From positions 1,831,475-1,895,474 of the forward strand of contig JAQFVV010000183.1 in NCBI GenBank assembly GCA_028023455.1: 64,000 bases of DNA, read 5' to 3'. The translations under genes were made by a program, and so were the position numbers. The notes below the pieces were generated by a model, which made no database searches, had not been told where the DNA came from, and saw nothing but the letters and a program-made list of their open reading frames with translations. The stretch is from Epiperipatus broadwayi (taxonomy: Eukaryota; Onychophora; Udeonychophora; Euonychophora; Peripatidae). Shown one piece after another: positions 36,481 through 46,615 of the stretch (its first letter is position 1; every line of letters starts with the position of its first letter).

Positions 36481-36964
36481 GTAAATGAATATGCATAAAT
36501 AAGGTGGAAAAAGTCTCAGTGCTCATCATCATTATCATTTATTATCTCCTCTTTTCCACTATAATATATAAATATCTACTTATTCTTAGTTGAAGAATAA
36601 AATAAAAATTGAAAAATCATTAAAACTCTCATCACCTGGAAAATGGCCGGCAAGTCTAAGTATTTAATGTCACCTTTTTCACTTCTAGGGAAGGAATTAT
36701 TTAAAAAGCTTTTTTCTTAAATAGAGTATTTAAGTACTGTTGTATATTTATAACGACTCATTGCTTTCTAGAATGATACAATTGTCCCTCCATTCAATGT
36801 ACATATAAATTGGGGAGGGGGGAAGGTAATCATTGATTTTTTAAAAAAAAACATTCTTATAAAGATTGCAAAATATACTAAAAATTGAGATAGAAATCTT
36901 GGTTAATATTTTTCTATAGGAGCATCCAATGAATAAGTTAATGATACTTTCATTATATTAGAAT

Positions 36965-37435
36965 TATGTCTGCCCATCCCTAGTATATGTATTAAATAAA
37001 TTATATCCTGTGCATGAGGGGTCAGATTGATTTTAAATTAACATGGGTTGTGATGACAATCTCAGCCTCCAGATAGCCTTTGAGCATTCCATCATTAGAT
37101 TTTCAATTGGATGGATGATGAAGAGTTGGAGTGTGGATAGGATTGAAGCCTGTCCATTAAAGTATGAAGATTGGTTATCTTAATATATATCTGAGCACCT
37201 ATTTCATATATGTGTAGAGATGATAATCTGGTCCAACTGATGATGGCTGGTTTAGCATGAAATACTTATATTGGTGATTATTTATCTTTTCAACATATAT
37301 ATGTTCAAGTGTATCAGTGTTATGAGATAGAGTGGAGAGTGGTGGGTCGTGTGAAAGTCAGTGCTCATATACCCTATATATTACATATATTGAGATGGGT
37401 ATATAATAAGCCTGTATTTCAGTAATTGTGGTCAT
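36965..37435 (+). mobile_element. Family B element, copy 3
   Basis: A single plus-oriented unit. It starts with ATGTCTGCCCATCCCTAGTA and contains TTGAAGAGTTGGAGTG-like sequence as GATGAAGAGTTGGAGTGTGG, the hammerhead at 37233-37274, and the end ATAATAAGCCTGTATTTCAG. It lies just upstream of the host exon at 37560. Confidence 0.75.
37233..37274 (+). ncRNA. Family B hammerhead ribozyme
   Basis: Outer stem I ATAATC (37223-37228) pairs with GATTAT (37276-37281), six of six; inner stem I CCAA (37233-37236) pairs with TTGG (37271-37274). CTGATGA is intact (37237-37243). Stem II is GGCT/AGC(A)-like around GGTTT, the GAAA box is at 37259-37262, and a TA cleavage position precedes TTGG. Both catalytic boxes are kept, so this copy may be active. 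Confidence 0.75.
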
Positions 37436-37559
37436 TATAACAAAACTTAATGGTTGTCTTATCCTGTTGTAAATATTAAATTCTATGAATTAACTTTTTT
37501 CCATTGCAGTTTAGTAAAGATGCGTTTTTTATCCTTTACAGATTAAAATTTGAAAAATA

Positions 37560-37655
37560 ATGTCTACGTCATCGTCGTCGTCATCATCCGTACCTTCGGT
37601 AGATGATGATGAAGCAGACAGTCGGACAAGAGATTTGTTTGGAATACAACTGGAG
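37560..37655 (+). CDS. First coding exon of an unidentified host gene
   Basis: An ATG at 37560 opens 32 codons reading MSTSSSSSSSVPSVDDDEAD then SRTRDLFGIQLE, ending exactly at a consensus donor, GAG then GTAAGAAT at 37656. Upstream are a pyrimidine-rich acceptor TTTTTTATCCTTTACAG ending at 37541, a second possible acceptor TTTTCCATTGCAG ending near 37510, and a short 5' UTR (ATTAAAATTTGAAAAATA). The donor falls in phase 0. Use of TCG, CGG and GAC codons stands out against the AT-rich surroundings, as expected for a real exon. The N-terminus is a Ser run followed by an acidic stretch, probably disordered. I do not recognise the protein, and I found no downstream exon in the window. Confidence 0.72.
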
Positions 37656-39299
37656 GTAAGAATATTATTATTTCTTCTTGATTCATTCATAATTTCAGTT
37701 TGCTTTTTTTAATTAATATTTTCTACAGTATATCTTTAAAAATGCATGCTAAGTAAATCAAAAAATCCTGTGTTTTGTGATTATGACTACTGTTAAAAAA
37801 AGAAACCAAGTTATAATCTGGTAATTATAGTTGAATCCGATGAAAGAGACAATTTTTTAATCTGAGTTGATGGATTTTTTTAGAATTTTTTCAAAGCGTT
37901 ACTGAAGTTAAAAATCTTTTTGTGTCTTTTACAATTTTCATCACTGTGTAAAATTTACTTTTAAATAACAATTACTATATCAAATTTTATTTCTTAAGTT
38001 ATCTTTATTTATAGATGTTTTTATTTTTATGCATTTTTAATAAAAATGTTTCTGTATTTTGTTTTACAATGATCAAGCATTTGAGCACAATAATTATCCG
38101 ACTTATGAAGACTTGAGTTACGATGAATTATTTTATAATAAAAGTATTTACAAATGAATATAAAGTTATATGTCGGTTTATACACATATAAGCATAATAC
38201 TTTCTGTGTTTGTATCTGATATAAATGATAAACTGAGATCTGACGTTTTCGCAACAATAATGAAGGCAACATCATATAAGAATCTTTTTTCTGTATAATC
38301 GGTGCATTAAAACTCACTTCCACTACCATAACTCGCATGTATAATAGCTAGATATTTAACTATCGATCAGTACTATTTGGTTTTCTAAATTGCCTATGGA
38401 CAAATTACCTGAAAAAAATCTAAATTTGTTTATGAGCTAAAAAAAATTGCAAAGTTTTACACAGATTAGTTATAGGCATGGCAAATAAATGTCTTGCCAA
38501 TGATTTTTTCGAATACGCATTTTATGACTATAAATAAAGACTTCAGGAAGTTATAACGTAAATATTTTTAATATAGTTTTAAATTTTTAAAACACATCAC
38601 ACAGTGTAAACACGAATGCATGAGAATTGTATTATCAAAAATTTTTGTGTATATTTGCTAATATTTTATACAAAATGTGTTAATTCAGTATTGTTGTTCA
38701 TGTTATACAAAACTTTTACAAATTTACACTTTTTTATATAAATCTAATAATATCTTATAAATATAAAGATCAAAATATCCATTAGTGTACGCTTTAACTT
38801 TAAAATTTTAGATTTTTGAACCAAAATGTAAAAAAAAAAATAGTAGTAAGATTTTAAAAAATTATATCAACACTAAAATACTTTATCAATATAATTTCCA
38901 CTTATCCCAAACCACCGTGCTTTATCCCAGATTACTTTCCTCAATATTTTGTTTGTTAGTCTCTTAACGTTTTTATCTTTTAGTTACTTCGAATTTATTT
39001 ATTTCTATATCTTCTAAATACCACTTGATTTTTTCAATGAATTCTTTTTTTTTTTTTTTTTGCTTACTTTTACATTAACTTCATACACTTCTTTTTTTAT
39101 TTTCCTCTATATATTTATTATTCACTGAATACCTGTTTTTTAAGCATTTTTACTCGTAATTAACTCAAGTTTCTGATTTATACAAATTACCCTATCCTCT
39201 GTGGAATATCCAAATAGTCTCTTAAACTTATTAAAGGTCTGTGTTTCCATTGTTATTTTTATAAAGGTTATATTGCTGGTTTTATTTTATTTTATCTGG
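37656..39299 (+). other. Probable intron sequence after the host exon
   Basis: Begins with the GTAAG donor; then AT-rich sequence with a few short frames, such as 38027-38338 on minus, which show no domain. No second exon recognised. If the gene continues to the right, the later repeats and perhaps the retrotransposon lie in its introns. Confidence 0.4.
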
Positions 39300-39382
39300 T
39301 TAAGACCTGTAGAGGTCCCTACTATCGCATTTTTACTCCCACATTCTTGAAATTACAGCCTTAGTAAATATTACTTATGTAA
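39300..39382 (+). repeat. Half copy of the hairpin element at 25735
   Basis: AAGACCTGTAGAGGTCCCTA near 39302 and TACAGCCTTAGTAAATATTA near 39354 match the right half of 25735-25915; the left half is absent. Confidence 0.7.
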
Positions 39383-39577
39383 TCAATGTGCAAATTTATA
39401 ATTACAACTCTAAATGTATTATATTTAATTAATATTTAAAATACAAACATAATTCATATACTTTAAGTTTAAATGTAAATCTAGGAATTTAAACACAGAC
39501 TTTCAAGCTCTCTTCAACTATTTACTCTATCTCATACAACCAATACACATGATCGCACACATTTGAAAAAAAAATCT

Positions 39578-39619
39578 TCAATATATGTATTTCATGCTAA
39601 ACTAGCACTCATCAGTTGG
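39578..39619 (-). ncRNA. Family B hammerhead ribozyme, left arm
   Basis: Minus strand: CCAA (39616-39619), intact CTGATGA, stem II GTGCT/AGCAT around AGTTT, intact GAAA (39590-39593), stem III of ATAC-type sequence, then TTGA closing stem I with one mismatch. Both catalytic boxes are present. Confidence 0.7.
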
Positions 39620-39696
39620 TCCAGATTACTCTACTGCACATATATATATAATCATAGACTGAGCACTGATTATATATGTGTGGGACATGATCTGTA

Positions 39697-39738
39697 TCAA
39701 CTGATGAGAGCTGGTTTATCATGAAACATGTATATTGG
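39697..39738 (+). ncRNA. Family B hammerhead ribozyme, right arm
   Basis: CTGATGA at 39701-39707, stem II GAGCT-type around GGTTT with one or two mismatches, GAAAC at 39723-39727, then ATGTATA and TTGG (39735-39738). TCAA (39697-39700) replaces CCAA and can still form a U-G pair. Confidence 0.7.
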
Positions 39739-40091
39739 AGACCATTTATCTTTTCACATGTGTGTGGTCATGTGTATAGATTTATGAGATAGAATGGATA
39801 GCTGAAGGAAACTTGAAACTCTGCTCAACTCCACTAGAATTATATTTTATTAATAAATACATTTAGAGGAACATTAAATTTGTCATTATTTTAAATATTA
39901 TATTTAAACATTTAAGTTTTTTTTTTTTATTAACTTTCATCTTTTCTTAATTGCATCATTTATAATATTGAAATTCTTTTATGCTTAGCATTTTTATGAA
40001 TGCTTTATTAACTAAATATGCTATTATCAGTTTTATTATTAATGTTTTTTGATGATCAACAAGAAATTTATTCATACAACTGTTTATTTAC

Positions 40092-40770
40092 AAAAATTTT
40101 CAAATTACCCTCCCAAATGTTATATTTTTTCAGCAAACGTCCTCTGTGAATAAATATAAAATCTGAACTTCAAACAGCATGACTCAAAAAAATATAGATA
40201 CATATTCCAATTTTAAACATCATTGCAGCATATGAATTAAGAAGTATCCTTTTGTTTGAGTATCCTTTAGAGCAGGGGTCCCCAACCTTTTTTGCACTTA
40301 AGAGCACATTCTATAATACTGGCCAGGTAGCGGGCACCATTTATTTTTTCAACCAGATGGTGGGCACCATTTATTTTTTTCAATGTAAATTTATAGTTGG
40401 ATATTGTTAATAATACACATAATGTACAAAAAAATATTTATTTCAAAAATAAAATTTTAACATATAATTAAAGTTTATATTTTTACGCTGTAAAAGTATA
40501 GTATGCCCTACAATTTGTTTACAATATAATACAATAATTTATAAGAAATTTTTAAAATTAAATTTATTTGTATCAGATAAATAATTTTTTATCGTGTTCG
40601 GATAGTGGTAGGCACACGTAAAATGGTCTGTGGGCACCATGGTGCCCACGGGCATAGGGTTAGGGAGCCCTGCTTTAGAGTCATGCTATTTGAAGTTCAG
40701 ACTTTAATTTATTCACAGAGGGCGCTGCTAAAATATCTTAACATTTGGATGGGTGATTTGAATATTTTTG
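40092..40770. mobile_element. Family E hairpin element, copy 1, carrying a hAT insertion
   Basis: Left arm 40092-40264 and right arm 40681-40770 are inverted relatives: AGCAAACGTCCTCTGTGAAT against ATTCACAGAGGGCGCTGCT, and CAAATTACCCTCCCAAATGT against ACATTTGGATGGGTGATTTG. The centre is split by the hAT element. Other copies: 44666-44852 and 50517-50689. Confidence 0.8.
40265..40680. mobile_element. Non-autonomous hAT element with 8-bp target duplication
   Basis: The element 40273-40672 (400 bp) begins CAGGGGTCCCCAACC and ends with the near-complement GGGTTAGGGAGCCCTG. CTTTAGAG flanks it at 40265-40272 and 40673-40680, the 8-bp duplication expected for hAT transposons. Inside, GGGCACCAT motifs recur near both ends. 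There is no transposase; the 69-codon frame at 40605 is accidental. The terminus type is that of Charlie-like hAT families. Confidence 0.92.
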
Positions 40771-40774
40771 TATT

Positions 40775-42229
40775 TGAATTTGTGTTAGATATGCACTGTG
40801 GTATTTTTTTATAAGTTTATTTATATATTATTTTTATATAAGGATAAATGTATGCTGACTTGCATAACTGAGATAATAAAAATAGCTTTAAATAAAAACC
40901 TTATTTAATAATATGACAATTTTTTTATTTATTTATTTTGATTACAATGTTAATATTATACCTATGGGAATTATTTATTATTTTTATGACAATATTTTCA
41001 TTATGTTTTTTTAAAATTAACTATTCAAGACAAATGGAAACCCTATACATCAAAACAAAACAGTGATAAAACTTTAGTTAACAATTTATTATTACTTTAT
41101 GAAATTTTTATAAATATAAAAAATCGAAAATGATTGTATATTTGATTGCACTATCATTTTGCTATAGATAAAATAAGCCCTCTATCATCATTTTTTATAT
41201 TATTTTATCAACTTTGAATGTATGAAAAATTGAAGAATAGGAAAATATCCTATCATATCTATTATTATTAATACTTATAATATGCTTTAAACATATGTAG
41301 GTGGAGTTAATAAAAAATTTTCACAAAAAACATTTGGCTTAGCGCTTTCAGAGTATGTTTACTCCATATTCATAGCCATTAGTAAATAAAACTGTTAATA
41401 ATTATAAACTTATTAATTTCAGAAATCTTCTAATACTGTGCATCTGTTCAAAGAAGACATGATTCAGTGATTTATGACAGTAATATTTTGATATATTTTT
41501 ATAATATACAATATTCTACTTAAACTCTGTATAAAAATTTATAGACATTTTCAGTCTTTCATATGACAATGTTTGATAAAAATCAACTAAATTTTTGCTC
41601 ATCACATATTTCTGATAATAAATCTGGCATCATCAGCTGCTTGGGAGATTAAATGCAATCACATCAAACATAGCAACTCAATCTCTATTTCAGCACCCTC
41701 ACAATGTTTAATTTGATATTAACATTTGAATATGAATTTTACTGGTAATTTAATTCAAAACCTTGTCTTTACTTAATGCTAATTGATAATGCAAATCTTA
41801 TAAACAAAATTCAAAATTTAATACCAAATTGACATTGGAAGGATACTTTAAATATTAATTGAGTTGCTATATTTCATGTGATTTTATTTGGTCTTTCAAG
41901 CAGTTAACGTGTAATGTTTATTGCCAGAAACACATATCTGCAAGAGGCTAGTTGATTTTTTTATCAGACATTACCATATAAAAATCCATAATTTTTTATA
42001 AACTTTATAAAGGGCAGAAGAAAAATAATATAGGTATATTTATATATTTATGAGGTATTTAATTCCATAATATTTTAATGCGTATATTAATTAGTAAACA
42101 TTTTTAAATAGCCCACTGTAGTTTAAAATCCTTTTCAGTAAGTCATTATGTAAAAAAAAAAAATAAGCACTGTTTACTAGAATTTCAAGTGAAGGTTTGA
42201 AAGGTTGTCCATTTTTATTTTACTTTTTA
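40775..42229. other. AT-rich DNA; one short dispersed repeat
   Basis: TTGGCTTAGCGCTTTCAGAG with CCATATTCATAGCC near 41335-41382 recurs, diverged, at about 46860-46905. The rest is unrecognised. Confidence 0.5.
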
Positions 42230-42340
42230 ATATATAGGGTATTCATATGAGCACAGACTTTCACATGGCCCACCACTCTCCACTCTATCTAATAACACTG
42301 ATACACCTAAACACATATATGTTGAAAAGATAAACAATCA

Positions 42341-42382
42341 CCAATATACGTATTTCATGCTAAAACAGCAATCATCAGTTGG
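42341..42382 (-). ncRNA. Family B hammerhead ribozyme, left arm
   Basis: Minus strand: CCAA (42379-42382), CTGATGA, stem II TGCT/AGCA around GTTTT, intact GAAA, then TACGTATA whose ATACGTAT core is a perfect palindrome (stem III without a loop), and TTGG (42341-42344). Both boxes are intact. Confidence 0.75.
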
Positions 42383-42756
42383 TCCAGATTATCATCTCTA
42401 CACATATATACCATAAGTGCTCAGCTATATATTAAAATAGACAATCCTCATACTTTAATGGACAGGCTTCAATCTACTTTACACTCCAACTCTTCAACCG
42501 TCCATCCAATTGAAAATCTGATGATGGAATGCTCAAAGGCCACCCTGAGGCCGAGATTCTTGTCACACCCATGTTGACCTAAGATCAATCTGAACCCCAC
42601 ATGTACAGGACATTATCCATTTAATACATATGCAAGGATGGGCAAACATCTCTACAATGTAATAACTGAAACACAGGCTTATTATATACCTGTGTCTATA
42701 TATATATATGTGTGTGTGTAATATATAGGGTATATGTGTAGAGTTGATAATCTGGA

Positions 42757-42801
42757 CCAACTGATGATTGCTGTTTTAGCATGAAATACTATGTATATTG
42801 G
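42757..42801 (+). ncRNA. Family B hammerhead ribozyme, right arm
   Basis: Outer stem I ATAATC (42747-42752) with GATTAT (42803-42808); inner CCAA (42757-42760) with TTGG (42798-42801); CTGATGA 42761-42767; stem II TGCT/AGCA; GAAA 42783-42786. Stem III is 3 nt longer than in the left-arm copy. Confidence 0.75.
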
Positions 42802-42960
42802 TGATTATTTATTTTGTCAACATATATGTGTTTAGGTGTATCAGTGTTATTAGATAGAGTGGAGAGTGGTGGATCGTATGAAAGTCTGTGTTCATATACC
42901 CTATATATTATATATATATAGACACAGGTATATAATAAGCCTGTGTTTCAGTTTTTACTT

Positions 42961-44665
42961 TTTAAACAAAAATAGCTAAATACCTATTTACAGCAATAAT
43001 GAATAGCTAACTAAATTGGCTAAAGAAAAACTACATAAAAGAAAAATTCTAAGATTTTGTGAATAACTTTTCAACATACTTTTCCCATTTCATTTTGAAA
43101 CCCTTTATATATACACAGAATGTTTGAATTTTAAGTTCAAGTTTATTAATAAGGAAAATGCTGTCTTAATCAAACATTATTCAAACTTTCTAAACGACTG
43201 TGATATTTTTAATAATTATAATTAATTTTAAAAATAAATATGTTGTCAAATCAAAAACTTTAATATAAACATCCAAAAATAAATCTATTAACAGATAAAC
43301 ACAGTACTTAATTATCATTGCTTTATTAAAGACTAGATATTGAAAAAAAAGAGATGGGGGAGGCAATGTTGGTTTAGATAATTAACAGTTGATTGGATTC
43401 GCTAATTAAAATTTTACTGTATGTACATATTCGCATAATTCTTCAGAATTAAAAGAGACACATTAAAATCATTAAAATAATGATAATAAGATTTTATTAC
43501 TAACAAGAATTTTCAGTCACGAATTGACTCGATATTTACAATTTCTATAGTGAATACATGTTATTAATTTTATATCTTAAAAAGAAAAGAATTCAAAATA
43601 TTTTTTCTCATATAAAAACTAGTTTATCTATTTAAAAAAAATAATAGTAATAATTTTATATGATTATTTTGATCATTAATGTGGAATAATATAATAATGT
43701 CTCGAACTTTATTTTAGATAGAATTATAAAAAATAACTTTGATTATATGTATAAATAGATAATACAATTAAATTTTTTTTTTCTAAAAAATTTAAAAGTT
43801 ATATCAATATACTTAAAAGAAAATATACATATTTTTAAGTATATATATATCTGTTTATGATATATATATATATATATATTTGTTATAAAACATTATTAAC
43901 AATGTTTTATTTAACATTACTTTTAAAAATGGATTTATGTGTTATAGTATATGAGATTAAGATTTCAAAGTCAATTCAAACCATTTGTTTTCATGCTTTT
44001 ATACATTTTAATCTATTCTTTATTTATTCATTTTTAATAATCATTTTATTTTTCTTCAACTCTTCATCTCATAGATTCTGTTAGTAAGAATTATACTAAA
44101 AATTTTCATTACTTTTCTATTTCCCATTAACATTTTCTGTCCAATTACTCCTTCTCTCAATATTTTTTCTTTGTTATTTTTCTCCAAATTCATATTTCAA
44201 AAGCCTTCAACCTATTTTGTCACTTTTTTTTAATAGTTTTAAAATTCTGCTTTAAATAAAATCTTTCTCTAGGCATAATAAATTCTTATCTAAATGTCAA
44301 TAACATCACATGACTTTAAAACGAGATCTCTAAAACATATAGAAACTGATCTGCTATCAACATTATATTGTCTAGGTTTAAAACCTTAGGACTAATTTGA
44401 ATTTCCTGATATTAGCTAAATAAAAGGTGGTTGTTGGATGCATTAGTGTTTTAGTTCTGACTTTGAATTCTAATCTTCCTTAGTGTTTACAAAAAAAAAC
44501 AGAAACTGTTTTGGAGATTGGGGAGATTTTATAGTATTATAACACATGATGGCCATTAATTTCTCTGGCTGGTAATAGATGGCTCTAGAAACTACTCTTG
44601 GTTTACATATGACGTATATATAATAATCCCAGTGCATAACGCTATACTGAAATAAATATACAAAT
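42961..44665. other. AT-rich DNA, nothing recognised
   Basis: TA-rich stretch near 43840-43880; the frame at 43857-44084 is low-complexity. No gene. Confidence 0.5.
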
Positions 44666-44852
44666 ATTAAACATTAAATCACCCCACATGGTTAAGAAAT
44701 TCAGAGTTTGTATTTCAAAATAGCCAGATCAAAATGATACCTAAATACATTAGAGTTTGTATTTTGAAATACGAACTCTAATGTATTTATATATTAGTTC
44801 ACAGAGGGCAGTACTGAATTTCTTAACCATGTGGGGTGATTTAATGTTTAAT
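44666..44852. mobile_element. Family E hairpin element, copy 3
   Basis: TTAAACATTAAATCACCCCA (about 44668) is matched by TGGGGTGATTTAATGTTTAA to 44851, and an inner hairpin AGAGTTTGTATTTCAAAATA against AATACGAACTCT is visible. TTCACAGAGGGCAGTACTGA links it to 40092 and 50517. Confidence 0.7.
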
Positions 44853-46189
44853 ATATATGTGTGTGTATACTGTATATATCTTTTTTAAATTATTGGAATA
44901 TTAGAAGATTAAAGGTATTAGTTATTTATTATTAGTACTTATTTTTACTTCAGACATTGCCTGTTTGGGGCAGTGATGAAGTGATAGACACTGAAGCTCA
45001 AAGTTCATGGATCACAGCCCAATTTTGTCATTTATGGAGCTCAAACATCATCATTTGATTATTATTAATACTTCAAACATTCATAGTGCAACAATAATAA
45101 CATTTCTCTCTATAATTTGATCTTCTGTCATCTGTTTCATCTTTGAAATTTCTCGACTTCACCTATAATTTTCTTCACATCAATCTCAGTTTACAACTAC
45201 ATTAACATTAATATGACACCAAGTGCAGAGCTTTTCTTACAACATTTTTTATGAATATATGCTATTATATAGCCATCTTTGATTTCTGAATTGACATGTT
45301 TGACCCAGATTTGATTTTAGGCTAGTTAAAGCTTTAAAATATTTTTAGTTTCTCATCATGCTTAGATTTTTTTTTCCAGTTAGTCACTCCTTTCCTAACC
45401 ATTCAATACAGATCTGCAAATTATTATCTAGCTATTATTAGCTGAAGAGTGGAACAAAGATAAAAACTATCAAACCTTCCTATTCATATATTGTCAAAAC
45501 TCAAAAATAGTATCTTTTACTTCATTGTTTTTTCTATGATCAGTTCTTGGGAATGCTTTAAATCGGCAATAAATTATTAAAAGCTGTTCTACCTGTTAAA
45601 CTATTATTATTTTATTGGATTTTATGTATATGTTTATATGATGGATTTATGGTTAGATAAAGAGAATTGAATTCTGGACATTGTAATAATGTATATAGCA
45701 AAACATTGATAATGATGATAAAGTTTATTATTTCATTATAAATGGATACTGCCAAAATATAATCTGTCATCAATTGTAATACTTTTTAGCAGAAAACTCT
45801 ATAAATACATATGTTTGTGTGTTACACCACAAACACTGCAATGAAATTCTTTTCCTCTGTATATTAATTATTGTATAGAGGTACAGGTTTGGCATTGAAG
45901 TACATTAAATGTACATCAAAACACCATGAGTTTTTCAACTTACTCTTAATGTGCTTCTAAGAGCAATTCTCTTTTCTCTACTCTAGCTCCATCTTTCTGT
46001 AAGCTTGGATAATCAGATACATATTATGAATCAACTATTAATAAAATAAAATCTAAATCTAATAAAGTTTAAAATTTTTTAAAAAAATTAAAATGATTAA
46101 TCATAAAAAGTAAAAGAAGCAAAATTATCATAACTTATTTCTGTTATGATCTTAAACTACTAAAACATCACATGATTATCATTTTTGCA
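44853..46189. other. AT-rich DNA, nothing recognised
   Basis: No supported gene, RNA or repeat arms. Confidence 0.45.
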
Positions 46190-46615
46190 CTGGTAGCACT
46201 CCTAAATGAAGAAAGTTGATAATATTTTAACAGATTGTGTAAGCATAAGAAATTGTGGTCATGTGATGTTTTAGTGATTTAATACCTATCCTGGCCAAAG
46301 AACATCGGTGATTATGGTTATTAAAAAAACAAACACAACAAAACATATAGATACAAATTGGATTCATATCTTTAGGATTATATATTGAAAACATTATTGT
46401 GTTTTCATTTTGCGCTCATAGTTAGATGCCATGCTCTCAAATCCAAGGTTCCTTATTGATAAAAGCCACAAGCTAGAACTTAGTCTGGAAATATTGGATG
46501 AGTAGACACCGGATGCACAAAACTTCTAGCATCCATCGATTATTATGACTTGCACTGGGTTGCAAGATGGAAAGAGTTGCTACTATTATAATACTAACAA
46601 CTCAACAATTTTTTT
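46190..46615 (+). mobile_element. Family A foldback element, copy 4
   Basis: The left end (about 46190-46300, GTAAGCATAAGAAATTGTGG) and the right half (GCATCCATCGATTATTATGA near 46531) carry family signatures. A decayed hammerhead lies at 46443-46497. Confidence 0.65.
46443..46497 (+). ncRNA. Family A hammerhead, decayed
   Basis: Outer CCAA (46443-46446) with TTGG (46494-46497); inner CCTTA (46451-46455) with TGGAA; TTGATAA in place of CTGATGA; stem II AGC/GCT around CACAA; GAACT in place of GAAAC; AGTC. All elements are in position, but the boxes are mutated. Confidence 0.6.

Larger units (their letters stand above)
39490..39840. mobile_element. Family B foldback element, copy 4 (two hammerheads)
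   Basis: Inverted arms: CTTCAACTATTTACTCTATC (about 39510) against the complement near 39785-39805. Minus and plus hammerheads sit symmetrically about the centre (about 39655), which is short because the family B tail is missing. Confidence 0.75.
42230..42960. mobile_element. Family B foldback element, copy 5 (two hammerheads, longest)
   Basis: A full minus-oriented unit (about 42230-42690) is joined to a plus-oriented arm (about 42720-42960). Signatures on plus: CAAAGGCCACCCTGAGGCCG (about 42535), CCACTCTCCACTCTATCTAA (about 42274) and ATAATAAGCCTGTGTTTCAG (about 42931). It is the most complete family B copy and shows that a unit is about 470 bp. Confidence 0.8.

Noticed and set aside
38027-38338. 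103-codon minus-strand frame in the intron region
   Set aside because: Ordinary AT-rich composition, no domain, no repeat copy and no splice or promoter context.
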